This document shows, in pieces, positions 34,876 to 45,586 of a stretch of 64,000 nt of DNA. The notes under the pieces were generated by a model. The model was not told the origin of the DNA and ran no database searches. It saw nothing but the letters and a program-made list of their open reading frames with translations. The DNA is from Mixia osmundae IAM 14324 (lineage: Eukaryota > Basidiomycota > Mixiomycetes > Mixiales > Mixiaceae). The stretch covers positions 429,606 to 493,605 of the forward strand of contig NW_014575553.1 in the NCBI RefSeq assembly GCF_000708205.1, given 5' to 3'. Position 1 is the stretch's first letter. Each line of letters opens with the position of its first letter. Both the position numbers and the translations under genes were made by a program.

Positions 34876-35029
34876 TCAGGCTTCGCTCTTGTTGTATGCC
34901 CATAGCTGCATGCCCGTCACTTGTAGTCACGGCAGACTCGCAGTGTTGTTCTTGCCTTTGTTCTCTTGTGTGACCTCTGACGTTGACGCGCCTCGCACGA
35001 AGGCAGGCTTCGAGGCCTTGCCCGCCGCT

Positions 35030-36902
35030 ATGCGCTGGCACTGGGGCTTCTTCTTCTTCGTCAGTGCGACCTCCGCGCAGCTCCAGATTCCGTTCGTCAA
35101 TCACGCAGCGTCTCAGCCTCAGCCCGCAGGGCCCCTCGTCTGGGGCGAGCTCAATGTACTCGCAACGACCGACATCCACGGCTGGCTGCGAGGTCATGCC
35201 TCGTATGGGCAACAGACTGCAGAGGAGACAGAGCGTAACGCTTCGGGAGACTTGGGTGACTTCTACAGCTTCGCCATTCGGATGAAAGCACTGGCTGCCG
35301 AGCAGAAGCGAGATCTCTTGCTCGTCGACTCGGGCGATCTGCATGATGGCAACGGCCTGTCAGATGCTGATCCCTTCATCAAAGGTCACACGGTCATGCA
35401 GCTTCATCGCAAGCTGCCTTATGACATCACAACCATAGGCAATCACGAATTATACAACCTCACGGTCGCGCAAGATGTTCATCAGACTCACGCTCGTGTG
35501 CTCGGCGAACGCTTCCTCACGAGCAACGTCAACATCACCCTCGCATCGGGCGAGAGTGTGCCGATTGGTCATCGCTTCAGACGATGGACGACTGCGCAAG
35601 GCCGAAAGCTCTTTGCGCTTGGTGTTCTTTTTGATTTCACTGGCAATGCGCACGGAACGGTTGTGCAACCTGTTGCCGCCATGCTCAGAGAAGAATGGCT
35701 TGCAGAAGCGCTGTACGAGAGGCCGGATGCCTTTGTGCTCGTCGGGCATATGTCCACGCGAGATGACGGCTGGCGTGCTGTCATTGAGCACTTGCACACG
35801 CGCCATCCTGGCGTACCAGTGTATGTCCGCTTGCTGCTCGCTCAACTGTGATCCTGACACGGTATTGCAGGCTTACCTTTGCCGGGCATGCGCATGTGAG
35901 AGACTGCATTCAGCATACACCGGCCTCCGTCACGCTGGCATCCGGTCGGTATTTCGAGACGATCGGCTGGCTTTGTGAGTCGTCCAAGGCTCGGACGGTC
36001 GGAGAACTGATGCAAAGGCAGCGGCGAACATCTCCGGTCCTCGGCTCGAGTTCTCGCGCAAATACCTCGACCAGAACCCTACGACGTACGCATACCACCT
36101 TGGACTTGACCGCTCAAGTCTGTCGACCAGCAAGGGCCGTGGGATCTCTGCGGAGCTGCAGCAATACTCGCACGCATGGAATCTTTCGCATCAGTTTGGC
36201 ACCGCGCCGCAGTCCTTCTATGCCAATCGGGCGCCAGAGTGGTCGAGCAAGTCCTTACTCAGACTCATGACAGATGTCATTTTTACCACCGTCATGGCCG
36301 ATACATCTCGTCCGCTATCCCACGTGATGATCATGAACACCGGCGGTATCCGCTTCGACATCTTTCAAGGTCCTTTCACTACAGACAGCCAGTGGCTCGT
36401 CGTGCCGTTCGAGAGCCGACATGTCTTCCTTCCGCGAGTCAAACGGGCGCACATAGAAGCACTATTGCCTGCACTCGAGCTGCATGGCCCGGCGATCGCT
36501 GCTCGTCTGCGTAGTCAGCAGGCCCTTGACGACGCGCAGATCAATGCGGACTATGCAGCGCATACTCGTCGGATGGCGGCGCTTGGCCAGACAGATTTAG
36601 AAGCCAGCACAACCTCTAGCCTGACAGAGGGCTATCGAACCTACGATGACTGTCCCGGGAGAGGCGACGACACGTTGCACCGACCAATTCCTTCGTTCGC
36701 AATCCCAGAATACGTGACCAACGCTCTGCGAGAAGGCGAAAACGAATTCGATCTCGCATGGTTCGACTTTCTGACGCCACTCATCCTCGCGACGCTCAAC
36801 ACTGTGCAGCAAGAGTACCATTACGTCCAGGCAGATGTATCGGTGTATTCAGCAATCAAAGAGGATGAGATGCTAGGCGTCTTTGCGCGCAAGTACTGGT
36901 AG
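35030..36902 (+). CDS. Secreted calcineurin-like phosphoesterase (5'-nucleotidase family)
   Basis: Exons 35030-35820, 35871-35974 and 36022-36902 give 591 residues. A signal peptide (WGFFFFVSATSAQ) precedes the metallophosphoesterase motifs in order: TTDIHGW, DSGDLHDGNGL, GNHELYN, GHMSTRDD and FAGHAHVRD. A 5'-nucleotidase-type C-terminal domain follows with NTGGIRFDIFQGPF. It matches the yeast YHR202W-like group of vacuolar or secreted enzymes, whose substrate is not established. The start was chosen for the signal peptide. Confidence 0.88.
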
Positions 36903-36966
36903 ACTCTTCGCTGTTGTCAGAATTACGTAGATGTATGCATGTTGCTACACGTCTGCTTATCAGCCG

Positions 36967-37368
36967 TCAGACTCGGCTTGTGCTGCAAGGTCGACCAGCA
37001 GCTTCGACTGCGTTCGCAGCCTCCTCAAATTGCTGACAATGCAAAGTGTGCAAGCGAGCTACCGTTACGAGTCAGTGGCTGACTGAGCGGACCCGGTTCG
37101 ACATACTCGAATAAGCTCTCAGCTTGGCCCGGAGGGATGACTCGCCATCGCTGCTAGGATGCGCAAGGGACGAGTCGGTGACGCTAGGCTGGAAGAAGCC
37201 ATCCTGTGTTGTCGGCGTGGCAGGCGACTGCTCGGCCAACTCGACACGGGTGACCATGTCCATATCCTCTCAGAAAGCTCTTGTCAGATGGTGCAGCATG
37301 TTGCGAAGCTATGAGACATGTTCATGGGGCTCGACGATCAGGAGTCGATGACGTAGCCACTCTGTCAT
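36967..37368 (-). CDS. Small protein of unknown function
   Basis: Exons 37368-37318, 37266-37107 and 37058-36967 join in frame (introns of 51 and 48 nt) to about 100 residues: MTEWLRHRLLIVEPHEH, then a Ser/Thr/Pro-rich middle, then a helical end with HCQQFEEAANAVEAAG. I do not recognise it. The joins use good GT...AG sites and typical intron sizes, but support is modest, and upstream exons (a frame ending TDLEASQLLDD near 37390) may belong to it. Confidence 0.35.
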
Positions 37369-37543
37369 CAAGGAGCTGGCTCGCTTCGAGGTCCGTGAAC
37401 GTCCTCGCTGCGCTGAGAGTGCAGTCAGCACTCCGCTGTGAGTGAGAGGCCCAACAGATTGCTCGAAAGAGCAGAGAGATCAGCCTTGTCGGCACGCTGG
37501 CTGGGCGTGCAGGGTCGCGTGCGGATGTGACACCACGACAGAG

Positions 37544-38622
37544 ATGGATGAGCTCTGTGTGCTCGACATTGCAGGCCTCCGACTCGAGCCAGAGCACGAT
37601 CAGCCGCTCATCTCCGATGGCATCCAGACTGCAGTCAAGAAAGGCCGACCCCAGCTCGCTATCAATCTCGCGTTCACCGACGGGACCACACAGCGTTTCC
37701 TGCCTCCTCACCGCTGTGACAGCTTTGAAGCCGTACAGAACATCGTCAGCTATACGTATCTTGAAGCGACCAGAGCGATCCTCGCTGCACGTGGTGTTAC
37801 TGCGACGATTGAGGCAGTCACTCGCGTCGATGTATTCCTTGTCCCTCTTGCCAGCAAACAGGCCTCAAGTCAAGCCGTCAGCCTAAGCGTAGGTCAGCCG
37901 CAGAGCAGTGCGTGGGTCCCTCCCTGCGTCGTCGCTCGGTGCTCATGCTCGTGCAGACGGTGCCACCATCTCTGCTAGCACGACGAGCGGTGAATGTAGA
38001 TCTCGCTTCATCCGCAAGATCTTGTCTGACATCGATAGCAGTCGAAATCCATTCGACGGCATGCGGAGGCACCTTTGACCATCTTCACTCCGGTCACAAG
38101 ATTCTCCTGACCATGGTCGCATTCATCAGTGGCAAGCGCGCAATTGTAGGCGTGACAGGCGACAAATTGCTCAGCAAGAAGGAGAATGCAGAGCTACTAG
38201 AGCCAATGTGTGCAAGTCGTCTCTATATCAGCCAGAGCTGATGCGATGAGTTGCCAGAGAGACTCGCACTCGCAAGGTGGAAGCCTTCATGGCCTCAATC
38301 TCTCCTCGATTGGTTATCGAGACGCCCGTGCTCGACGACGTCTTTGGCCCTACAGCTACCGACCCTGACATCCAGGGCCTCGTCGTCAGTCGCGAGACAG
38401 TCAGCGGTGGCAAAGCTAGTGCGTGCATGTTCTCCCAGCTGGCCCAATTGACGTGGCGCTGCAGTCGATGCTGAGCGCAAGAAGAACAACCTGGGCGGCC
38501 TGCGCACCTTCATCATCGACGTCATTTCTGAGCAAGTGAGCATGCATGACGACAGTAGCGCAGAGGATTTGAAGAATCTCAAGATCGGCAGCACCGCCAT
38601 CCGTCGAATGCTAGCAGAGTGA
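37544..38622 (+). CDS. CAB4: Phosphopantetheine adenylyltransferase (CoA synthesis)
   Basis: Exons 37544-37888, 37957-38209, 38251-38418 and 38465-38622 give 307 residues. The nucleotidyltransferase signature GGTFDHLHSGHK is at about 152-163, followed by VGVTGDKLL, the block FGPTATDPDIQGLVVSRET and AERKKNNLGGL. It matches eukaryotic PPAT (yeast Cab4), which adenylates 4'-phosphopantetheine to dephospho-CoA. The N-terminal 115 residues are a divergent extension usual in fungi. The second intron is 41 nt. Confidence 0.92.
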
Positions 38623-38665
38623 AGCGCATCATTACAACAGACATACAGAATCCTGCGCAAGCCGT

Positions 38666-40297
38666 CTAATGCTCAATCTCACCTTTTGCGTGTGCGGATG
38701 CGACCTTTGTCATGACCTCGACTTGGTTGGCGACATCTCGCAAGACGCCCAATACGCGCGAGTTGCCTTCCGAAAAGGTATAGATATGGTATCGCAGATC
38801 TTGATCCTTGCAGAACTGACGTACGAGCGCGTTGGCAGCCCGCAGATTGTGTCGCGGCAGGCGTGGGAAGAGATGATGGGTGACTTGCATATGTAGACCT
38901 CCATGGAGAAAGTCGAGATAGGCTGGACACTCGACATCCATCGTAGTCCGGATCTGTCGGCTTGCGAAGCTCTCGTACAGTCCGACGTCCTCTGTAGACA
39001 TTGCAAAGTGGCTCAATACGATCTATGAATCTGTCAGTGCAAGCTCGGAATCAGCGTCGAGAGCTCACTTGGACATGTAAGGGTGATGTCGTAGCGAAAG
39101 CCACCATGACAAAGGCGATCCGTAGACCGGTCGTCGGGATTCCTTTGAGCAGCAGTGAGAACCAGATCCAGAAGAATGCGATTCCGGTCATCTCTAGATT
39201 GCGATAGAAGCCACGAGGCGCTTTGGTGGCCAAGAAGGTATACGAAAGTGCGAACAGATTGAAGCGACCGAACATCATAACGAGGAAGTAGAGTTTATGC
39301 CTGGCCAACAGTGAGCTTTGGACAATTCACGAGCACACCGGACATACTGTATGCTGACGAAGAAGCGTGCCGGAGCATCGTATTCCATGATACGATCGTA
39401 GTAGGTGCTCCGCATGCTCTTGAAAAAGTTGGGCGAGATGGCAAAGAATGGCATATGCTGGATATCAGGATCGTGCTGGGTATCGTTGGTCACGATATGA
39501 TGCACATCATGGTTATCGCACCACCATCCGACACTCAGGCCGCCAATGAAATCGGCGATGCAGATGCCCAGCAAACGATCCCATCGGTGGCTGCCTGTGA
39601 TCTCCATATGACCGGCATCGTGCACGACAAAGGTCACTTGATGCCAGAACAGGCCGAGACTGAAGGCCGAAAGCAGATATTGCCAAGTCGCGGTCGCGGT
39701 TGTATAGAAGTAGACAAAGCTGGCAAACAATGCGCCGTAGCGAAGGAGCTCCCAGCGATAGTTCTTCAGCGGCTTTGGATCGTATAGTCCAGCAGCAATG
39801 ACTTGGTCGTGGAGAGCGCGATAGGCTAGCGAGATCTTGTGTTCGCGCTCTGGGCTGATCGAACTGCGAGGCGCCTCTGGCTCGAGCTGGGGCGGCACTG
39901 GCGTGGAGTCTCCGGCACCGCGACGTTCGTACTGTGCCAATGAGGCTGCGAAGGTGGGCGTTGACTGGTACGCATCGGCCTTGCCTGACCATGCCAAGCT
40001 TTGTACTGGCGGCACAAGTGGTTTCCAGCCGAGCTCGTCAGTGTACTCGCTCGCGTCGACCTTGCCAACGACAAAGTGACGCATCCTTCGGAGCGTCGGC
40101 TCTGGATGGTATGCTTCTATCTCGTCGCAAGCATCTCTGCCGACAAAATGCAGAATCGCAAGGGGTCCGCCAGGATGTCGCGCAAGCCAGGCATTCAACC
40201 GATAGACAAGCTGTCGGTGCAAGACCAGCACATGTCCTTGGGCGATCAGAAAAGCGATCTGGTCGCGGCTGAGCGTCTGGAGCTCGCCCGTCAGCAT
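38666..40297 (-). CDS. Sphingolipid delta-8 desaturase, cytochrome b5 fusion
   Basis: Exons 40297-39348, 39300-39069 and 39022-38666 give 512 residues. An N-terminal cytochrome b5 domain has the heme motif HPGG (41-44). The desaturase part has three His boxes, HDAGH (about 226), HDVHH (about 266) and QVTHH (about 440), the last with Gln as in front-end desaturases. The block HVQIVLSHFAMS before box 3 is also typical. It likely introduces the delta-8 double bond in the sphingoid base of ceramides in the ER, a step toward fungal glucosylceramide. A front-end fatty-acid desaturase is the alternative. Confidence 0.88.
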
Positions 40298-40560
40298 CTT
40301 GCGGCGTCTTCAGCTGTTGACAGTCGTTGCGATTTCGCTGGACTTTGGAATCCTGTAGGCGCGGCTTGCCACGCGCCACGTGGAAACCTCCTCGAGCCTC
40401 CTCGAGCTAGATGCCGTTCTCCCTCAGCAGTGTATTTCACGATGTATAATCAGCAGCAGGGACTGCATGTATAAAGTGCGCTGGGCTCTACCGTGCGGCA
40501 AGGCTCAGTGATATACGATTTGAGCGGCAAACAACCGCTTTTCATTGCCTCTCACGACAT

Positions 40561-40859
40561 TTACAGCCCACGAGGCAGGCTGAAGTACACGATCGTGCCG
40601 TCCCCAAGATTGGTCTGACCCTCTGCGATGCGTGCGGTCAGAGGAGTGCTTTTGCGGGTTGAGGAAGCTGACGAGGACAGTCTGCGCGGCCGTTGGCGAT
40701 GATTTTGACAAAGGAGACGATATAGTCGCTCGTGGGGACGTTGTCAGCTCGCTGGCCGACGACGGGAAGCAGGTGATCGTTTCGAAAGGGTATATGGACG
40801 ACTGATGCTGATGAAAGCGCAGAGAGGGATAGCACTGTGGCAATCGCTAGCCATGACAT
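40561..40859 (-). CDS. Secreted-protein family member 4 (short)
   Basis: Exon 40859-40673 and exon 40622-40561 give 82 residues. The first 66 residues, with signal peptide and CPQGQTN, are identical to member 1 because they lie in the inverted arm. Then the sequence departs: LGDGTIVYFSLPRGL and stop, instead of continuing for more than 300 residues. The reading frame and splice sites are intact, so it could encode a short secreted protein, be a truncated paralogue, or reflect assembly at the arm edge. Confidence 0.55.
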
Positions 40860-41021
40860 CTTGCGTGTACGTGCAAGCGTCGTTTGCTGCAGACTGTCTC
40901 GCCGGTCCTGCTCCTGAGTGATGTGATGGCCCNTCTCNCGCAGANTATNCCNCCAGAGCGAGCAGCGATACTTCTGGCGACTCTACAAACNGGCGCGCAC
41001 GTTGTATCGACGCAGCGGGAC

Positions 41022-41763
41022 CTAAGTGCCCGCGTAGGAAGGGCCCGCGTCGATGCCCTTGATCTTGAGATGGTCTGCCGGATTAGCCTGAGCTTCATAG
41101 ACAAAGTTGATGGCCTCTCTCGAGAGCTGCCGGCGAGTGTCATCAGTCTGACTAAATCGCCCACCCGAGTGATCTACCTGGGTGTATTCACCGCGAAAGC
41201 CGACAAAGTAGATTCGAGTGGTCTCGTCGCCATGATTGGAGGGAAAGAAGAGCGTCAAGGATTGTACAGAGTGATACTTTGCCGGTCTGACGGGGTACTC
41301 GATCGTGCTCCGGCTAGACACAATCTCGACAGTCTGTACCGGCTCGCGTTCACTGGCCTGATCAAAGTCGAGTGACTCGTTCACAAACTGCCGCATCGAG
41401 AGATGAGTCTACGGCTGGACAGCAGTAAGCAGGACAGACGATATGCATCTTGTCGGGGCACTGTCCCGAGCCGCCTGGCTTGATGAGGATCGATCGAAGT
41501 TTGACGGCGCCCGTAAAGGGGATGCGAAGGATGAGTTGCTCATCTGCGTCACTCTCGACACACTCTTGCTCGTCGTTGCGCCGATCAAAAGGCTTGATGA
41601 CGAGCTTGCCTGAGCCTTCGACGCTCTCGTTGAGAGCAACGACACCGTCTCGATCGATACGGCCCCAGAGAAAGTCCTTTTCGCCGTCCTCGGGTCGAAT
41701 GTGGGCGTCATCATCGTGCGCATGGCCGCAGTCGTCACCGCAAGCGTGCGCATGGGATGGCAT
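41022..41763 (-). CDS. PITH-domain protein, copy 2
   Basis: Exons 41763-41440 and 41387-41022 encode the same 229 residues as copy 1 (20430-21171), with the same 52-nt intron. All PITH blocks are intact. It sits between the short secreted gene and H2B copy 2, all on the minus strand, in the same order as in arm A. Whether the organism really has two copies depends on the assembly question raised for the arms. Confidence 0.85.
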
Positions 41764-41924
41764 TGCCGCCCAACTGGCACGTGATGTACCAGTGACGCTG
41801 AGATCTCAGAAAAGACGCGCTCGCTCGCGACGGGCAAGCAGGCGCAACAGGTGAATGGAAGCCGATGGCATACAATGAAAGACACAACGAGAAGCTCGAA
41901 AATACGGTCGACACGGTTGAGCGC

Positions 41925-42402
41925 CTACTTTGCCGACGAGAACTTTGTGACACCCTGGAAGCGCACGCAAAGTCAGCATCGATACGCCACGCTTGGAAAC
42001 CCGGCTCGGCACCTTCGTTCCTTCACTGATGGCGTGCTTGCTCAGTTCGCCGGGCAGGATGAGTCTGACGGCGGTCTGGATCTCGCGCGAGCTGATGGTC
42101 GACTTGCGGTTGTACAGCGCGAGCTTGGAGGCCTCGGAGGCAATCCGCTCAAAGATGTCGTTGACGAACGAGTTGAGGATCAACATCGCCTTGTTGGAGA
42201 TACCCGTGTCAGGGTGGACTTGCTTGAGCACTCGGTAGATGTAGGTGCTGTAGGTCTCCTTGCGCGTCGTCTTGCGCTTCTTCTTGCCATCAGCAGGCGC
42301 CGTCTTGGACGCCGTCTTCTTCGCCGCCGTCGTCTTCTTGGCAGCAGCAGGCGCCTTGCCGGCGGTCGAGCTCGGCTTCTTGTCAGCGGCTTTGGCAGGC
42401 AT
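41925..42402 (-). CDS. Histone H2B, copy 2 (paired with H2A)
   Basis: Exons 42402-42013 and 41954-41925 encode the same 139 residues as copy 1. This copy is divergently paired with H2A (start at 42772), the usual fungal arrangement that co-regulates the two histones in S phase. Its leader differs from copy 1 starting 3 bases before the ATG, so the two copies have separate promoters. Confidence 0.96.
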
Positions 42403-42771
42403 ATCGACTAGTCTTTCCTTCTGGCTGGCGAGAGAGTGACTAGTAAAGTTACTGTTGTTGGTTGGTGTTGAGAGAGTCGCGTTCGGGTTGCGTTCTTATA
42501 GATTCGGAACAAAGCTCGCGCGAGTGTGTTGTGAGAAGTTGTAAGCGGCCGTCGATCGGGGCAATTGAGCAGAAGACGCGGTACGTTTGGGAGACGTAAT
42601 CTTACAAATCAATAATTTAATGTCCGCGAATCGTTTTGTTGTTGAGCGCGTGCGTGAGAGCGAGTTGGACGGAGAGAGCAAACATAAAAGGTCGACCGGT
42701 TCGTTCGGACAGACACAAGACTTTTCTCACACCAACAAGTACTTTACGCAAATAAGTACTAGATCATCAAC
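42403..42771. promoter_or_regulatory. Shared bidirectional H2A/H2B promoter
   Basis: This 369-bp region lies between divergent start codons. A TATA-like CATAAAAG at 42683-42690 lies about 85 bp before the H2A ATG. On the other strand CTATAAGAA (around 42495-42503) lies about 95 bp before the H2B ATG. The spacing and symmetry suit a shared cell-cycle promoter. No known histone upstream element was recognised. Confidence 0.6.
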
Positions 42772-43287
42772 ATGAGCGGCAAAGGCGGTAAATCTGGCGA
42801 GGCTACCAAGTCGGGCTCTAGCTCGCGATCATCAAAGGCTGGTCTTCAGTTCCCGGTCGGTCGTATCCACCGTCTGTTGCGCAAGGGCAACTATGCTCAG
42901 CGTGTCGGTGCTGGTGCACCTGTCTACCTTGCCGCCGTTCTCGAGTGAGTCACGCGCGTGCGTGTCTGTCACGAGTATGCTGATCGTGGTTTCATTTAGA
43001 TACCTAGCGGCAGAGATTCTCGAGCTTGCAGGCAATGCTGCCCGTGACAACAAGAAGTCTCGAATCATTCCCCGTCACCTGCAGCTCGCCATCCGCAATG
43101 ACGAAGAGCTCAACCGTCTCCTCGGTGGTGTGACGATCAGCCAGGGTGGTGTCCTGCCCAACATTCACGCTGTACGTGCCCCTCTAGCTGAGATTGCTGT
43201 CATCAAGGCTGATGAGCACATGTTCAGGAACTGCTCCCAAGCAAATCAAAGATCAGCAAGAAGGGCGGTGCGTCGCAAGAGGCATAA
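42772..43287 (+). CDS. Histone H2A
   Basis: Exons 42772-42944, 43000-43171 and 43228-43287 give 134 residues. The core [38 protein letters not shown], given here only in part ([14 protein letters not shown]), is followed by [20 protein letters not shown] and GGVLPNIH. The tail ends KKGGASQEA, so the SQE phosphorylation site used in the DNA-damage response is present, but the last residue is Ala where fungi usually have Leu. Confidence 0.97.
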
Positions 43288-44772
43288 GCTTGGCATTCCT
43301 GTTCGACTTTCTCGTTGTGTCTTCTGATTGTATGCCTCGCGGCCCATTTCATACTGTCCCTCGTGTCTGAGCGCGTTACTGGCTTCAGTCCGCGCAAAAT
43401 TGCATCCCGTCAGGTGATACACACGCTCGTGATCGCATTGCACGCCGGTGAGGCAGATCGCCAATCAAAGCAATGCGGACACTAGCCCGGAATGATTCTT
43501 CTGATGAGATAGCGAGCTCCATCGCCACAAACGATGCAATTCCGTGGCCTATCGCAATCTATTCGCGAGCCCAGGTGAATCGCGATTGGATAGATGATTT
43601 CTGGTTTGCACAAGTGTCAGAAGGCAGGGTAGCAGATCTAAGGCAAGGTGGCGAACTTCTACCGTTTTGCAGTCATAGCCAAGCTTTGTCGAGGCGCGGC
43701 AGCAGATCATGGGCATACTGAAGTTGTTGCGATATAGTCTTCATCAGCCAGACGGCACGAGGTCGAACGTAGTTGCTAGCTAGATCGATCGAGTCTTGCA
43801 GCAGATCCACCTGTCTGGCTATGAAATATGGATACAAAACGACATCCGAGAGCTATCTGTGCATCTGTCGTGCCGATCGAGAAGCCGGATAGTCGGGATC
43901 TGCCTGTTTGATGGCAGACGTCTTTTGCTTTTAGTCTATGACTCGTCTGAGGAGGATCCATGACCAGCTTGAACACCAAGACATCGGAAAGATCTACACA
44001 TCGAACGTATTGAGGAACAGGAACAGCCGTCAAAGCAACAATGAACGATTTGGGTATGCTGACGGAAGCGCCAGGCGCAGGCGATCTCCAATTTGGCGTA
44101 CTTAGCCTTGTCTCTATCGCAGGTGGCTTGCTACCTCAGTATTACGAGCAAGATGCAAGTCTGAATACTGCCAGTACAGTGATCGCCGGAAGCTTGGTGT
44201 CATCACTAGCTACGAGACTGCTCCGCGTGCATGGATAGACACAGCTACCGATGCATTACGTGGTGTCATGCACAGTCCCAGATATTGCATTGACGAGAGT
44301 TCACGGAAGTATGTATGGCTGACGTGTCTTGAGCGTGTTGGATGAATAGTTGGAGAGCCGGCAGCATCGTGGCAGAGTGGCGAACAAACCTCGCATGACA
44401 CAGCGAATGACAGGAAACCATGCGAATCATGTCGATATACTTATCGGCCTCGACTGTCCAGAGACGGGTCAGAAGTGCTGAGAAGGTTCGTTGAGCAGAC
44501 AGAGTGGTGGAGTCATACCGGATAGGAAAGGGTGTGCGAAACCTGCGATCGATTCGTCACGTTATTGATCTCGGCAAACACTCGTGTTGACATCTCATGG
44601 GTGATGTTGACGAATAATTCTTGACGAGTCGAAAACGGTGGACACGCTAATGAAGCGCTCGGGCAAGGTTTGCCGATCTTGCTTGTGCCGATGCTAATAA
44701 TAAATTCGGAAATCGTCTGGGCACATTCAGCCCGCTTGGTCGCGAGTTGAAGGAGCTAGCCTACAGGACAAG
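43288..44772. other. 1.5-kb gene-poor stretch
   Basis: Both strands were read. Only short frames are present, none with a recognisable domain, signal peptide or convincing splice chain. No tRNA-like B box (GGTTCRANNCC) or rRNA was seen. It contains the H2A 3' region and the promoter of the Cys-rich gene. A non-coding RNA cannot be judged from sequence alone. Confidence 0.45.
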
Positions 44773-45163
44773 ATGACAGTGACTCAAGCACCTGCACAGA
44801 GCTCGACAATGTCGATGAACGCGCCCGTAGAGGTCGGCGCGATGTCAAAAGCGCCTGCGACGCCTGAGCAGCCCCAGACAATCGCCGAGGCTATCAGGGG
44901 TGGTGGTCATTACTTGCTCGACTGCATAGGCGGTCTCTGGTGAGCAGCGCAGCATTCAGCTCATGAGCTTTGCTGTGAGCAGCGCGAGAAGATGGGCTGA
45001 TGTGGATGCGATGCAGCATCTGCTGCGCTCTGGAAGACATCTGCTGCTGCTGCGCAATCGACGAATGCTGCCACCTCGTCGCCCCATGCTGCGAATGTGA
45101 GTCGCTGTGTGGCGTGATGTGGCACATGGCCAGGCTGACGACGAGCGCGCAGACGAGGATTAG
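44773..45163 (+). CDS. Small Cys-rich CYSTM-like protein
   Basis: Exons 44773-44939, 45017-45096 and 45153-45163 (introns of 77 and 56 nt) give 85 residues. The first half is Ala/Pro/Gln-rich, then GGGHYLLDCIGGLC leads into a dense Cys tail (ICCALEDICCCCAIDECC, then CCECYED). This is the pattern of CYSTM-type small membrane-associated proteins, thought to act in stress responses through palmitoylated or metal-binding Cys. The first exon alone stops early, so the splice is needed to reach the Cys tail. Confidence 0.65.
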
Positions 45164-45586
45164 ACGCGAAAGCGCACGGTCAAAGCGATAGATCGCAGCA
45201 ATGTGGCCTTCTTGGATGATAGTCGGGTATGCAACCGTCGTGGAAAGTCATGAGCGATCAGATCGGCATGTGCGGTATGTGTTTGGGCCACCATGACCAT
45301 CTCAAAAGTGGGTTATCACGCCGAGCTTGGGTGTTCAAATTAGAGCTCTTTCCGGCCAGCCTGAGCGTTTAGTCTGCAAATCTGAAGCGTCGTCGTGCTA
45401 CAGCTGAGCATGCCTTTGATCTGCATGCCTTGAGAGTGATGGACGAGTAGAGTCAGGTGAAGCCAGGCCCAGGCGCCGGTCGATGACGTTATGACGCGAC
45501 GCGAGGATGGGGGTGGCAAAGGGACAAAGAGCCAACGAAAATCCGAGCAGGGCCACACCTTCCTTCTCCCAAGTTCGAGCACGACC
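45164..45586. other. Intergenic, no gene seen
   Basis: This 423-bp gap lies between two co-directional genes. The open frame of the downstream SDR extends upstream to 45491 without extra family similarity, so the ATG at 45587 is preferred. Confidence 0.45.

Larger units (their letters stand above)
40609..42404 (-). repeat. Arm B of the 1.8-kb inverted duplication
   Basis: This is the mirror copy of 19789-21584, including N bases at 40933, 40938, 40945, 40949, 40952 and 40991. Just outside the arm, similarity continues weakly: two differences within 19 bp after the 40609 end and several in the 30-bp leader beyond 42404. This suggests real paralogous flanks around a collapsed or converted core. 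Confidence 0.92.
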
